Source: Prinsepia uniflora
Lineage: Eukaryota; Streptophyta; Magnoliopsida; Rosales; Rosaceae
Assembly: GCA_032719365.1 (NCBI GenBank)
Contig: CM064862.1
Span: forward strand, 87,842,503-87,906,502
Length of the DNA stretch: 64,000 nucleotides
Reading direction: 5' to 3'
How positions within the stretch are numbered: position 1 is the first letter of the stretch; the number at the start of each line of letters is the position of its first letter. Shown one piece after another: positions 24,657 through 37,800 of this stretch. Position numbers and translations under genes: made by a program. The notes beneath the pieces are model-generated. The model worked only from the letters and a program-made list of their open reading frames with translations, did not search any database and was not told the origin of the DNA.

Positions 24657-27600
24657 TCAGACATCACCACCACGAAGACGAAGGACAAGTTGAAGGGTAG
24701 ACTCTTTCTGAATATTGTAATCTGCAAGGGTACGACCATCCTCAAGTTGTTTCCCGACAAAGATCAACCTTTGCTGGTCAGGTGGGATCCCCTCCTTGTC
24801 CTGAATCTTGGCTTTGACATTATCAATAGTGTCAGAGCTCTCAACCTCCAAAGTAATTGTCTTGCCAGTTAGGGTCTTCACAAAAATCTGCATACCACCA
24901 TGAAGCTTGAGCACCAGATGCAGAGTCGACTCCTTCTAGATGTTGTAATCCGCCAGAGTCCTATCGTCCTCCAATTGCTTGCTAGAAAAAATCAGCCTTT
25001 GATGGTCTAGAGGAATGCCCTCCTTGTCCTGAATCTTCGCCTTCACATTGTCAATCGTATATGAGCTCTCGACCTCTAAAGTTATAGTTTTTCCAGTTCG
25101 GGTTTTCACAAAAAAATTCATACCACCTCTCAGATGGAGAACCAGATGCAAAGTGGACTCCTTTTGGATGTTGTAATCGACAAGGGTCCTACCATCCTCC
25201 AATTGCTTACCAGCAAAAATCAATCGATGCTGGTATGGGGGAATTCCTTCCTTGTCTTGAATCTTGGCTTTCAAGTTGTCGATGGTATCAGAACTCTCAA
25301 CCTCGAGGGTGATCGTCTTGCCGGTTAGGGTTTTGACGAAGATTTGCATCCCACCTCTGAATCGAAGGGCCAAATGCAAAGTTGGTTCCTTTTGGATATT
25401 GTAGTCAGCTAGAGTACGACCGTCATCCAATTTCTTACTGGCAAAGATGAGCCTCTGCTGGTCCGAGGGAATTCCCTCCTTGTCTTGATCTTGTCCTTGA
25501 CGTTGTCGATCGTGTCTGAGCTCTCGACCTCGAGGGTAATCGTCTTCCCGGTTAGGGTTTTGACAAAAATCTGCATCCCACCCCTCAATTGGAGAACCAA
25601 ATTAAGGGCCGAGTCCTTCTGGATATTGTAGTCGGCAAAGGTTCGTGTAACACCCCGGAAATTCGAGGATTTTAATATTGTGATTTAATGTGTGAATTGA
25701 CGCTTTTACCCTTGTGATTGGTATGACCAATTGTTGACTTTTCTTTTGACAATTAATTTTCACGCGACTCAAGGACCGTTAGGTAGGTCTCGACGTCCTG
25801 AGTCCGTAGACAGGCGGCACGCCGAAATCGGACTTCGTACGAGGAAGTTATGGTCAGAAACGTGAAATCGGGAGGTTCGTGTCTCGGTTTTCGTGCCAAA
25901 TATTTTATTCTGAAAATCTGATTGGAGGACACCTGGTGAGTGACAAGTGTCACTCACCCATTGGCTAGATTGGATCAGATCCACTATGGGTTTAAATACC
26001 ATTAAAACCAACTTTTAATTCCAGCCATTGATCTGGAAATCTCCAGATCTAATCCTCACCTTTGATCTCATTCTGAGATTCAATCCTGGCCCTTGATTTA
26101 ATTTCCTGATCTGTATTAAAATTCATGAAACCATACACCTATGTTTTCATTTTCTCAACCCGATTGCACGATTTCCTCTTGGAACCAACTCACCAGCCCT
26201 CACCACTCAACCCCACACCCCAGGCAACCAACAACCACCTCCCTGACGCCGGCCACCACTCCACGGCCACCCTGCACGGCTGGATTTCCCTCAGACCCGA
26301 GAAGAAACCCGAACAACTCAAGTCACCCAAACCATCCAAACCTTCACTATTGAACTCGAACCAACGTACGGTTGGGTGTACTGTGACGACAGGACGGCAC
26401 AAAAAGGAACTGGACGACGCACGGCGGCGACACGGCAGCGATAGGACGAAAAACCTGTGAGTGCCCGATTTCCTTCCCTACTTCGAAACGCTCGTTTTTG
26501 ACGTTGGAATTGTTTGGTTGTTGTTATGACACACTCAGGGGACCTAGGCGATCAGATTGAACCCAGGACCGTGGCTGGAAAGTCGACGACTCGCCGGAGA
26601 AGATAACCAGAACCGGCAGCCAACCTTCCCGTCGATTTTCAGGTAGTCTCTTCGACCTAGAATCTAGTTCTAATTGCACAGAACCGTTGAGGAGGTTGAG
26701 ACGAGTCCATAGGAACAAATCTCACCTGAAATGGTGATCGGAATCACGATCTGTGATCGGGTCGAGCCGTGGGTCTGCGGTGACCCGGTTCTCTGACCCG
26801 GTTACTGTAGCTGATGACGTCATCATGCTGACATCAACAGTGACGTCATGATGACATCATCATGTCAGAAACTGTCAGATCAGAGACCAATGGACTGCTG
26901 ACACGTGTCCTCTGACACTGTCAGTGATGGCGTCACAGTTGACCAGAGGGTTGACCAGGCGCGTGGGGGCGCGTGTAAACAGTAATTTTGGTGGGACCAC
27001 CACCATTCTTTAGGTTTTGACGATCCGGATCCAATGGCGGTGGTTTCGGGTTGATCGGAGATCATTAAGTTGGTCAAAATGAGGTTTATTGCCTTGGAAA
27101 GCGCATTCGGGCGGCTTTCCCGGGCCGGTTTCGATCTAGGGTTTCATAATTGAATGTTAGGGGTTTGTATTGACCCTTACGTATACTTTGGATATGACAG
27201 GGATTGTATAATTGTACCAGATCGAGGGTATACGCTCGGTTTTCAGCAGGACTGTATTGTGAGTGGGCCATTTTCTTAAACCCTTGCGTGCATAAATGTT
27301 TTATGGTTTATTATACATATTCACATGCTAAAAACAAATAATGGATTTTGATGATATGGAAATCACGGTTATGGCACGTTTCACTGTATTTGGGCTTGAG
27401 ACCCGTCTGATGAAACTTAATGATTGGTTCGGATTTTATCTATGTATATATATATGCTTTGCATGTGGATATCAATAAAATGTATTTGGTACTGCACTGT
27501 ATAGATCCATTCATACTATACTGTCTCCTCCGGATGAGGTACCCCGGAGTGGTCACGGACGTCTAGAACGTCCAGCGTCTATGACGCTAAGCATCGGGGA

Positions 27601-28837
27601 TGCTGTAACCGAACAGGGTTCGGGGATTGAACTCGGAATTGAGACCCGAGTGGCACGCGTAGCCTTGTGATTGTGACCGTATTGGACGTCAGGGACGTCA
27701 GACATCAGGGATGTCGGGATTGGAGTGTATAGTGCAGCAACTAAAATTATACTTATGGTTTTATTATATGTCTTATGGTTCATATTATATGATTGATGGT
27801 TTTAAATACGGTTGCACGCATGTTTGGAAAATGGAGGGGTAAATTATATGTTTTACTTATCAAATGATTTTATAAACTTGAGTTTCGGCCCACTCACACT
27901 TAATGTTTTTGGTAACCCCTGCAGGTCGTGATACTGAGGTAGAAGAAGAACCTGAGGCTGAGGCATAGATCTACTTCTGCGTACCTGAACCCCTGTTGGG
28001 TGGTGTACCCGCAGGTTTACTTTAGAGTCGTGCTCGCATCTTGTAATTTTGGATTTCATCCCTTGTCTGACATCTGTTTAATTCGGATTTGATGTATAAC
28101 TTTAATTTGGTTATTTATGCATTTGATGTTTGAGGTTAAAATTGGTATGAATTATTGGGTGTCAGACGGGAGCAGGGCACGTCCCCTTGTGGTCCCTGTG
28201 GGATCGGGGCGGGTCCTGTCAGTTCGGCCGTCCTCCAATTGTTTCCCGGTGAAGATGAGCCTCTGCTGGTCTGGGGGATTCCCCTCCTTATCTTGGATCT
28301 TGGCCTTGACATTGTCGATCGTGTCGGAACTCTCGACCTCAAGGGTGATCGTCTTCCCTGTTAGGGTTTTGACGAAGATCTGCATGCCTCCCCTCAGACG
28401 AAGCACTAGATGGAGGGTGGACTCCTTCTGGATGTTATAGTCAGCGAGGGTTCAGCCGTCCTCGAGCTGCTTTCTGGCGAAGATGAGCCTCTGTTGGTCC
28501 GGGGGAATCCCCTCCTTGTCTTGGATCTTGGCCTAGACGATCGTGTCGGAACTCTCGACCTCTAGGGTGATCGTCTTCCAGGTTAGGGTTTTGACGAAGA
28601 TCTGCATGCCTCTCCTCAGACGAAGCACCAGATGGAGGGTGGACTCCTTCTGGATGTTATAATCAGCAAGGGTTCGGCCATCCTCGATCTGCTTTCCGGC
28701 GAAGATAAACCTCTGCTGATCCGGAGGGATCCCCTCCTTGTCTTGGATCTTGGCCTTGACGTTGTCGATGGTATCGGAGCTCTCGACCTCGAGAGTGATC
28801 GTCTTCCCGGTAAGGGTTTTCACGAAGATCTGCATAT
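24657..28837 (-). pseudogene. Polyubiquitin pseudogene, about seven units, split by a solo LTR
   Basis: The minus-strand start is at about 28834 (MQIFVKT). Units run down to 24657, where the last ends GG-Asp-Val-stop. With the LTR at 25646-28221 removed, about seven monomers can be counted. The first (28605-28834) and last (24663-24890) units are nearly clean. Those between carry stops, frameshifts (for example near 25485 in GACAAGATC, and a deletion near 28533) and altered residues. The LTR cuts one monomer exactly after GTTCG and the sequence resumes with GTTCG. The upstream leader at 28838-28945 is homologous to that of the intact gene, so this is a decayed tandem duplicate. Confidence 0.93.
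25646..28221 (+). mobile_element. Solo Gypsy LTR inside polyubiquitin pseudogene
   Basis: Starts TGTAACACCCCGG and ends GGGTCCTGTCA. A perfect 5-bp target duplication, GTTCG, lies at 25641-25645 and 28222-28226. Length is 2576 bp with no internal coding domain and no primer-binding site after the end, so this is a solo LTR left by recombination between the two LTRs. It is the same family as 50367-53192 but about 250 bp shorter near the 5' end. Two TGACGTCA sites lie at 26815 and 26841. Open frames inside, such as 26125-26460, are not genes. Confidence 0.95.
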
Positions 28838-29439
28838 TGTTGAAATTCAAAAGCTTTTGGGAATTGAGAGAGATTTTTAGAAGCAATTAGAAGATATTGA
28901 GAGACTTGTGAGGAGAATGCGATAGGAAGAGGATGTTTATATAGGGAAGATTAAGCCGACTGAAGAAAAAAAATCCTATTTTTATTTGAATACCGAGAAG
29001 GACGAGGGATGTGTGGCCAAGATGAGTCGATGAAACGAACGGTGTGTAAACTTCTAGGTGGCCAAGCGCCAACCTTTCTTGACCTCTACTTTATACTTTT
29101 CCTTTCCTTTATCTGAATTGGAAGATTTGGATTTAGATTTAGGGTTGGGTTTGAATTTGGATTTGGGATTCGAATTGGAAGAGGAGCCCCCAACTATGTT
29201 GATTCTTTTCTTAATCAACCCCGAAATTTTTTGAAATTTGAGTCTCTTCCAATTTTAATGTTAGGACATAATAGCATTATAATCTCATATGAAGATTTAA
29301 TTAGTAAATTTCTGTGATTTATGAATTATTTTAAAATAAAATATTTTTTTCATAATAATCTTAATGAGAGGAAAGGAAATGGAACATGATATGTATTTTC
29401 TCATTTAACATATTATAGACATAAATCCCAAATCGGGTT
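28838..29439. other. Old ubiquitin promoter copy and intergenic DNA
   Basis: Positions 28838-28945 are related to the leader and TATA region of the intact polyubiquitin gene. From there to 29439 the sequence is unremarkable, with purine-rich GGATTTGGA-type repeats at about 29115-29180. Confidence 0.55.
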
Positions 29440-30402
29440 CCCATTAGGTCTAAAGGTAGTTGGTATCCAAGTGTTATGTCGTCAGTTTTGTTCTGTAAAG
29501 CCACTATTGAGGATGCAGCTTGTGTGAAGCAAATCCTAAATATGTACTCTAGGTGGTCGGGTCAACTTGTGAATTATGCTATGTGTTCAATGTTCTTCAG
29601 CGTCGATTGTGGGAGAGACATCCAGGTGCAGGTAGAGACCATCCTGGGTGTTTCTAAGAAAGGAGGCTTCAGGAAGTATTTAGGGTTGCATTTTGATTTT
29701 GGGCATTCTAAAAAGCTCGATTTTGAGAATGTGAGACAGAAAGTGGAAAGCAAAGTTCAAGGATAGGCAGAACAATATCTCTCCTTGGCAGGGAAAGAGG
29801 TCTTAATGAGTATAAGATGATTTTTTTACCGACGTTACTACACGTCCATCTTCCAAGTCGCGTGGTTAAGGATTCAGGATAGTGTAGACCAACGGCGGGG
29901 ATTGTTAAAGTTAACTGTGATGGTGCTTGGAATGTCTTCAAGGATGGGGGTTTTTGGTTGGCTCGCCAGATCCTTCGATGGCTGCTTGCTTGTCGACGGT
30001 GGGCAGCATGTGCTGCCATGTTTTTCCAATCTGCAGACTGAATCTCTTGCGTTGCGTGAGGCTATGACTGCAAGCTTAGATGAAGGGTTTCAACAGGTTG
30101 TCTTTGAAACTGATTCGAAGCTCTTGGTGGACTATGTCCTTAGTGGGTACTCTAGAAATTGTAATATTCATGAACTCCTACACGACATTTTTGTTCTGTG
30201 TGGAATGTTCTAGTGGATTAAGTTTTTCTACATTCCTAGAACTGCTAACAAAGCTGTCCATGAGATTGTAGTTTTTGCTGGCCATAGTGTTATTATTTAT
30301 CGTTGAATTAACCTAGAACATTATTGGTTATTTGATATTTTAATTTCCGATGTAAACATTTCGATTTTTTTTTAATTTGAAGTTCTCATTTGACAAAAAA
30401 AG
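29440..30402 (+). mobile_element. LINE retrotransposon remnant (RT C-terminus and RNase H)
   Basis: Forward translation of 29476-29766 shows the end of a plant LINE reverse transcriptase (GGFRKYLGLHF, KKLDFENVRQKVESKVQG), then after a stop a LAGKEVL motif. From about 29895 there is an RNase H-like domain (VKVNCDGAW, later ESLALREAM and FETDSKLLVDYVLSGYS) split by a frame change. The segment ends in an A-run at about 30396-30402. The 5' two-thirds of the element and a block between RT and RNase H are missing. It is dead. Confidence 0.8.
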
Positions 30403-30819
30403 TGTTCTGACTTCAAAATTTTGCAAGCATGTAAAATATAGGTGAAGGGAATGAGCAGTTATTTTGCGTCCAATAAATCCCGAATAGGGTTGCCAGAATC
30501 AAGGTGGATATTTTTGTAATAATTATAATATGCATTTGCAAATAGGTCTAGTTCTTAAAATGATTTAGAATATTCTGAGATAGATTGTCATTTTCAAAGG
30601 AAAAAGATGAAGAAGCAGGGAATCATAACTTTGGAAGAAAAAAAGCACTAGGATGTAAAGAGGCTTCACAATATTTAAATGGAAGCCTGAAACAAATGGA
30701 TTTAAATTGGCTAACATCCCCTTTACAATACACAAAGCAAGTCCACCATTTTGAGGATAATCCCTAAATATATATACAAAAATGCCAATATAATTAACCG
30801 CAAGCAATCGGCGGTTCAA
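30403..30819. other. 3' flank of the RING gene
   Basis: No coding sequence is recognised. It probably holds the 3' untranslated region of the minus-strand RING gene. Confidence 0.5.
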
Positions 30820-33155
30820 TTATTTCTCCTTCAAATGATCCGGGACGACACAACCTTTGCAGATTGGGCATGAGTTTTTCATTGACAGCCATTTTTTGAT
30901 GCAGCTCACATGGTAATCATGACCGCAGGCTTTCAGTGCGGCAACATCATCCCTGTCCTTGTACTCTTCCTGTGTCAATTACAAAAAGTGCTAGTTAGAT
31001 AAAACCCGTGAACTGAAACTGCAATCTAGTTAAGTATCTTTCAACTGGAAGATTCTTACCAGGCAGATCACACATGTGCCTTCATCCTGGATTTGGTCTG
31101 ATGAACAGTATATAGTTTCTGTCAAACACTTTGCTACCAGTTCTTCAGATACCCCTGTGTTGACACTTCCAATCCTTTCGCCTAATGCTAGGAGTTCCTG
31201 TTTGTTCCAACATTTCAAGAAACTTGGAATGACTGAAAGCTATAGGAGGAGACAGAACAATAATAATGATAATTATGTGGGGAATATCAATGTTACCTCG
31301 TAACTCATGTTGTCTATGTCCAGCCTCATGTCTCGATGATGATCAAGCATATTTCTGGACCCATAAAACGCTGCCCGTTCAGCAATCACAAAACCCTGCA
31401 ATGCAAAACGAAAACAATAGAAAAATAATATTCAGGACTGCAAACAGTTTCTTCATAACTCAGGAATTTTCCAGCTTTGCCATATTATCATAAAGAACTT
31501 GGTCCAGTAGTTTCAGCAGAAAGAACACAACCGTTTGTATACAATGTAAAACGATGAAATGTTTACTCAGTTATCACATAGGAGCTGCACTTCTCGAATA
31601 TGGAAACATAAGTTAACATGAAACAGTTGGGGAACATACCTCAGACGAAAACCGATCCTGGAGGCCAGTCTCTTCAGAGACTCGATATCTATCATTCGAT
31701 ATCCGCGATCTACCACTTCGGTCACTGTTACGCCAACCAACAGTGGCCACTGGCCTAGGATGTCTTTGGTAGCTTTCGGACCCCAGCTGCAATCCTTCAT
31801 CTGGATGTGCTGTGTGCCCCAATCGCAAGTTGTTTGAGGAAGATCTGAAATTTGGAGTAGACCTTTGAGAAAAGTTGCTGCGAACTCCCCTTACAGATTG
31901 GCCAACAGGTACAGGATAACTTTGGGGAACAGAAGCACTTCTGCTTGACATGAAATCATGATGGTACAACCCAGTTTCTACAGAAGGATTAGCCGCACTG
32001 CTCCCTACAAGGAAGTGGTTGGGATCATGACTGAAACCACTTATATCTGCAATTTGAAAGCAATTAAATCAGTTCGATATACCATTCACCTGGATACTAG
32101 ACACGAAGAAATGAGATGTAAACTAACCTGGAGGTATAATCCTTCCATGTGAAGGGGACACATTAATATGGTTCCACTCATGGGTCAAACCACTAGAACC
32201 TTGACCAGAAAGATCCATAGTGCTAGAATGGTCCATAGGAAGATTTGTGGGATAACTATGTAATGGATTGCTCGATAAATGCGTCCTAGCTAGGTTGGAC
32301 TCCAAATCATGTTCAGACCGGCTCCTTACATTTCTCATGGATCCCTCACCCCTAATTGAGATCCCATTACCCCTATAACTGGGGATCATAGAAATATGAT
32401 CCCAAGGCATGTGTGGGTTATCCATGTTTACTTTCTCCTGCTGTAATTCTGAAGATCTAGGGATCTCAGAGGAACTACTTCCAGCGCTGTAATATCTGCT
32501 TGTGCTGCCTCTCTCAGATACTGAAGGGATTCCTGGGCTTTTTCGCTTGTGAGGCCCCCTTCCATTGCTCATTGTGAGATCAGCAAAACCACCCTCAGCA
32601 CCAGGGAATACCCGCCGATCATAACTGGAAGGAGGTGCATGGTGAGCATAATTTCCACTTACCATACCATAGTTACCAGCAGTTAATGGATGCTGAAAAG
32701 GATCATGAGATGGACCAGAAGCATCAGGTTGATAATTTGGCACATCCACGTTGAGGTTCATGGAAGAATACCCATATGACCTCAGAGCCGGGTTCCAATT
32801 TGGAGCAAAAGGCATTCCATCGATAAACATGTTTTCAACAGGATAAAAGAAAGAACCATTCTCTCCAGTGCTAGCTCTGGCTGCAGAATCAGATCCAAAA
32901 TTTGAAATGTTAAAAAAGAAAAAACAAAAAATATTCCACAGATCAGATTTTCAAAATTATATACTTAATTCATAAACCGAAAAAGAAACATTGCAAATTG
33001 TAAACCAGAAAAAAGGGGAAAGGAAAGATACTCAGAGAATATGAAGGCACAGTACCCAAATGACCAAACGATTGCTCGGCGTTCATATGATTCCAATTCT
33101 GATCATTTTCATTCTCAAAACCATGAGGCGTGCTGAACTGATGTCTATGCCCCAT
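30820..33155 (-). CDS. RING-H2 E3 ubiquitin ligase, ZFP1-like, six coding exons, 556 aa
   Basis: Coding exons on the minus strand: 33032-33155, 32128-32880, 31640-32046, 31297-31395, 31060-31197, 30820-30969; all introns are GT-AG and the sum is 1671 nt (557 codons with stop). The C-terminal RING-H2 finger is complete: C503-x2-C506-x15-C522-x-H524-x2-H527-x2-C530-x10-C541-x2-C544, with Trp534 at the usual E2-contact place. Before it lies the conserved block DIDNMSYEELLALGERIG. The N-terminus (MGHRHQF) and the GSFFYPVENM block resemble plant proteins annotated as probable E3 ligase ZFP1/HIP1-like. The middle is low-complexity and Ser/Asn/Pro-rich, probably disordered. The E3 role (transfer of ubiquitin from E2 to a substrate) follows from the RING; the substrate is unknown. 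The second exon is the largest. Confidence 0.93.
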
Positions 33156-36100
33156 AACTTTCGTCACCTTACAGCTACTAAGTTATGAGCTGGAACAGAA
33201 TCTACCACTCGCAATCTGCACAGAAAAGGAAGGGCATCTCAAAACATTGAAAAGCAAGCTATATATGTACTTGATTTCAAAACAAGGGCAACATATTTTT
33301 ACTTTCTTTTTTTGTCACTCAACCCAAATTTACCCGAACTTGTCAGTTGTAATCACTTGGGTAAATGTTTTATGGTGTGAGCAATAATAAGTAACCAGAA
33401 AATAATCATTTAGAAGATAGCACAAATGCAAAAATACTAAATGGACAAACTTGACCAAAAAGGACGAGATCTTGATGATAACAAGTCACTAAATACCAAC
33501 AAAGGTGGAGTAAATAGTCATGAAGTTCCAACAATGGAGAAATGCAACCAACACAAATATGGATGCAAGATGACAGTTAACTTCCAGCCATGGCAAACTA
33601 AAATGCAGTTTACTGAAACAGATTAAATCTACCAAGTTCCTAATTAATCCATCAAGTTCCTGCTCCACATATCAACTGAAAAGTTTCATAATAGTTCGAC
33701 TAAGTATGAAAAATATGCAAATACTGCAGCAAAAAGTTACTCGACCAAGAGAATCCTGCCTATACATATGAGTGCCACACTTTGATCCACCAATCTTCAT
33801 CTATTCAAGGCCAGAATTTGATGCAAAAGTAATGTTCAGTTAAAGAAATAGTGCTGCAGAGGATTTTCCAAAGCCTAATTGCACACCGACTAGCAGCCTA
33901 TGTTCATTGTCAACCAACTCCCTTGACACTCTCATACATCTGCAAGAAGATCGCATTTCCAATGATACTAGAAAGAGCCATTTTTTTTCTGAGGTATAAA
34001 ACAGAATGGAGTGTGTAAAGACATAATTAGCTAAAGGTGAGAAGTGAAAAAAATGGAAACAGGACCTTCTTTGAAGATATTACCTGGGTCCAGACTTTGA
34101 GTCACAGGATTAGAGATCACCTAGCATGTGTTTTAAACTTTCAGTTCTAAAAAAATTTAACAGCACTCTTATTCTACATCAAGGTCAAAGGTTCAAGGGT
34201 TGGAAATGTCCCAACTGAAAGCTGAAGATATTTATGAATAAAAGATCAAATTAGTACATATCAGAAGTAAAAACAAAAGTTGTAGAAAGATAAATAAATG
34301 GAGCAGAAACTTCAGAGAAGGTATACACAACTTATCAGTTTCAACCCCCCTTTACCCAAAATTATCAGATGAACCATGAATGACATGCTCTTCATCTAAA
34401 GAAAAGATTGCAGGTTCCAAAACTAAGGATGGCCACTGGGAAAATCAGAGGCAGTATATGCAACAACTGAAATGAGATAGGAAAGTACCAAACACTCCTC
34501 TAATGTTGTGATGAGACTATTAACAAATAATCTGAGATAAATTGCAACGTACTACCAAAAAGAAAGAAAAAAAAAGGAAACAGCTTTAATGATAATTTGG
34601 TTGAAACACCATTAATGGGGAGAAACGTGTGGAGCGGAGAGCAAAAGAGAAACCTAGGATGTCACTGCAGCAATGTGCACCACATAGCACATAAAAACCG
34701 TATGAAGAACAAGTTTATAGTTCAACACATGTCAAGCATGGAGCTGCATATGTCGATTGACCAAAAAGAGATCTGCACATGTTCGAAATTTTGGATACGA
34801 TGGGATAACAGACTAACACATGGAGCTTAATACAACAAAGTAGTTCCATTAAAATAAAATAAAAGTTCATAAACAAAATATATATCATTGAAAAGGAGTT
34901 GTTTTTGTTAAAAAGAAGAAACAAAATAGTAATAATCAAAACCCAGAACAGTAAAAAGAGATGGTAGCTAAGTTAAATCCCCAAAAAAATAAATCAGAAT
35001 TAAGAGAACTCTTATGAAGCTTCATATAGGAAATGCTAAAAATGCAGATTCATTGCTGTTTTGATAAAAATCATAAGGATAGATTTAAAACTAAGTAAAA
35101 CTGGTAATTGCACAAAAATCCATTACAAAACTAAATAGTCATACATTATACTGTTGCCTGCAATATCATCTAAAATACGAAGTTGAAGTTAATTCACTGG
35201 TTACAGAAGCATCAATTAGATACAAATTCTGAAAACTATCAAGCTGTAAGATAAGGTTACTATAACCAAAAAATATATTGCTTAAACCTTAAGTCTTCTA
35301 AGTCCATATAACAAATTTCTGCACTTACAAAAATCCCTCGGTCAATATGAAGAGAAAATTCCTTTGAAGACTTAAATGGTGCTGTCTTCTTATCATACAC
35401 ATCTCCAAACAATTTTCAATTGAAGCTATAGGATACACATAATGAGGTATACTTGCAAATGGGATAAGATTGGAGATCTCAGAAGCTAAGAAGCATGAAA
35501 TTAGAATTTGTAAAACTCTCACTCCACAGAGACTTGTCAGCAAGAAGATGTCCTAAGAAGCAACCATGATATTCTCATAGATATCAATCTGGAAACTTTT
35601 CTTCATGTAAAAGCACATAAAAGAATCTGTACAACAGTCAGGGGTGACATCAACTCGAATAACCTATGCCAATCTGAAGAGGCCAACAATAAGTTACCAC
35701 CAACTAATGCATACGCAACCCACTACATCCCATCCAGGCAATGACAATTAAAAAGGAAATTACAACACCGAACTTCTCCATCCACCGTGGTGATCTTTTC
35801 CAATCATAGGGAACCAAACTCTGTGTTCGGTGATACAAAACTCAGCACGTCAGAGTTATTAACTATGAATGCCTCTAACTCATGGCTAATGAACCAACAC
35901 ATGGGTAATGATAAGTGGCACTAGATCCAAACACAATTTGTTAATCAAGCATCCCCTGAAAATATTGGAATCCCAACTACATGATTCATTCCCATCACCT
36001 AAATACAAGATTCTCCAGAGATTAATCAATGTATCAATAGCTCGTCAGCATGATCACCCTTCATCGGCACCACCTAAGAACACAATCATCATTACAGCCC

Positions 36101-37742
36101 AACGTAAAGCAGCATCAAAGAGACCACTCCAAATACTAGAAAAATAAGAAGGATGAATTGAACACTGGAAGTCTACAGAATTCAATGAAGTTTCCCATGA
36201 CATTACAACTTAGCCAACGTCTCCTTAACCTTAGTATGCACAATCTATGCACAAGAGTAATACTTCTGCTTAGTTCAATTCAATGATCTCCCTAGACAGC
36301 ATTGAACTCTATTCTTTTCCATCACTACCAAAGCGTCAAGCATGGCACACCTAAAGATCATGACTATCACCATAGGCTACATTTTTTCAATCTCAAATAT
36401 GGCATCCACTACCTCGGGTGGATGGATTCCGTTCTTAATGTAAATTCCAATTCATCATTTATTGAGCGAGTTAAATAGTGGAGTGTTTAGTAGTTAGTAC
36501 CATATACTCTGCTGTCACAACACTAAAGCTGACTTAGACTCTCAGAAAATGGCAGAAGATAGATCGTGGTAATAAATCGGGAAGAAAAGATATGGCTTCA
36601 ATTCAGATCCAATTTTCAGAAGTCCAATTGACCCAAAAGTCCCTGCAACACCATTCATAATTCGGCGCACGAAATGAACTACCCCCAGCTTCTATACCCT
36701 AAACCAGTATCAGGGGCACAAACTATTTATCGAAATAACCTGCAACTTTGCAAACAAAACTATAATAAGCCACCGAATGCGGAGAATGGAATACTTAGAA
36801 AGTTAGTACGACATGGCATGAGAAGCAGGAAGAAAAAATGACCACTACACTAAGCCACAGCTAAAACCCAACTGAGATTCTCACCTGCAAGTTGCGGTCA
36901 TATCATCATTCCAGAACCTGGGTAGTAAATATTGTTCATCTCAAGTTCGAACTCAATACAAGTATGCAATTATGATACACCCTCAGCACACTGAAACCTG
37001 CATAATAAGAACCATCTAAACCTACTCGGTACTAAGGTAATCCAGACTGAACAATGTATTATCTAAAGGACCCTCGTCAGCCGAAGCAGACATAGGTCAA
37101 AATATAAACACCAGGGGACGGAAAATAATTTTCTAAGAAACACTATTCGAGAGCCTGATGTCAGTTATACGGAATCATTTCCACTCAACAACTACTTAGC
37201 GGCAAACACACACTTTCATGATCGAAATTACCATCGCCATGACAATTATCACCATATTTAAGCGCGAGTTCATCAAATAAATATACAGAACTTTAATCAA
37301 ACGGCCAAAATTCACATGACTATTTTACACAACTGGTGATTAAAAAATTCACATTAAAACAAAAAAAAAATCCGAAATCACGAAAGCATAAACACAGGAC
37401 AGACAGGGAAAAAAAGGGAAAATAATTAGTTTTCATGCACCAGCACCAAACAAGCCAGTCCCAACGATCAGAGGCCAGAAACAGCACAACAAAGACTACC
37501 CACAAGATTATAAGACACAAGGAGCAAGAAATGATTGAGAAACCGACGATCGGACCTCAAAGGTGGACAAAACTTGTGATTAAAAAATTTCAAAAAAAAA
37601 AAAGACAAAATTGTGCACTTGTTCAGGCAGACACATAAAATCATGATCAAACTTGAAAAAGTGATAATAGCGTAAGAAGTATCGAAGAAAAATGCATACC
37701 GGGTAGTCGATGAAGGGCTGGTTCTGCAAAAAAAGAACAAAC

Positions 37743-37784
<42 letters not shown>

Positions 37785-37800
37785 GTGCTGCTAAAGGAAG
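33156..37800 (-). other. Probable 5' leader of the RING gene with a 4.5-kb intron
   Basis: An acceptor (TGCAG before 33215) sits 60 bp upstream of the ATG. Far upstream, 37700-37733 is bounded by a strong acceptor (T-rich, TTGCAG) and a GTATGC donor, so it could be a small leader exon, with the first exon near the GA tract at 37746. The stretch 33216-37699 has no coding sequence of its own on either strand and fits a long leader intron. This model is inferred from splice signals only; transcript data are needed. Confidence 0.5.
37746..37781. repeat. (GA)n microsatellite at the RING gene 5' end
   Basis: A pure GA/CT dinucleotide run of 36 bp. On the minus (gene) strand it reads as a CT tract, which is typical of plant 5' leaders near the transcription start. 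Confidence 0.95.
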
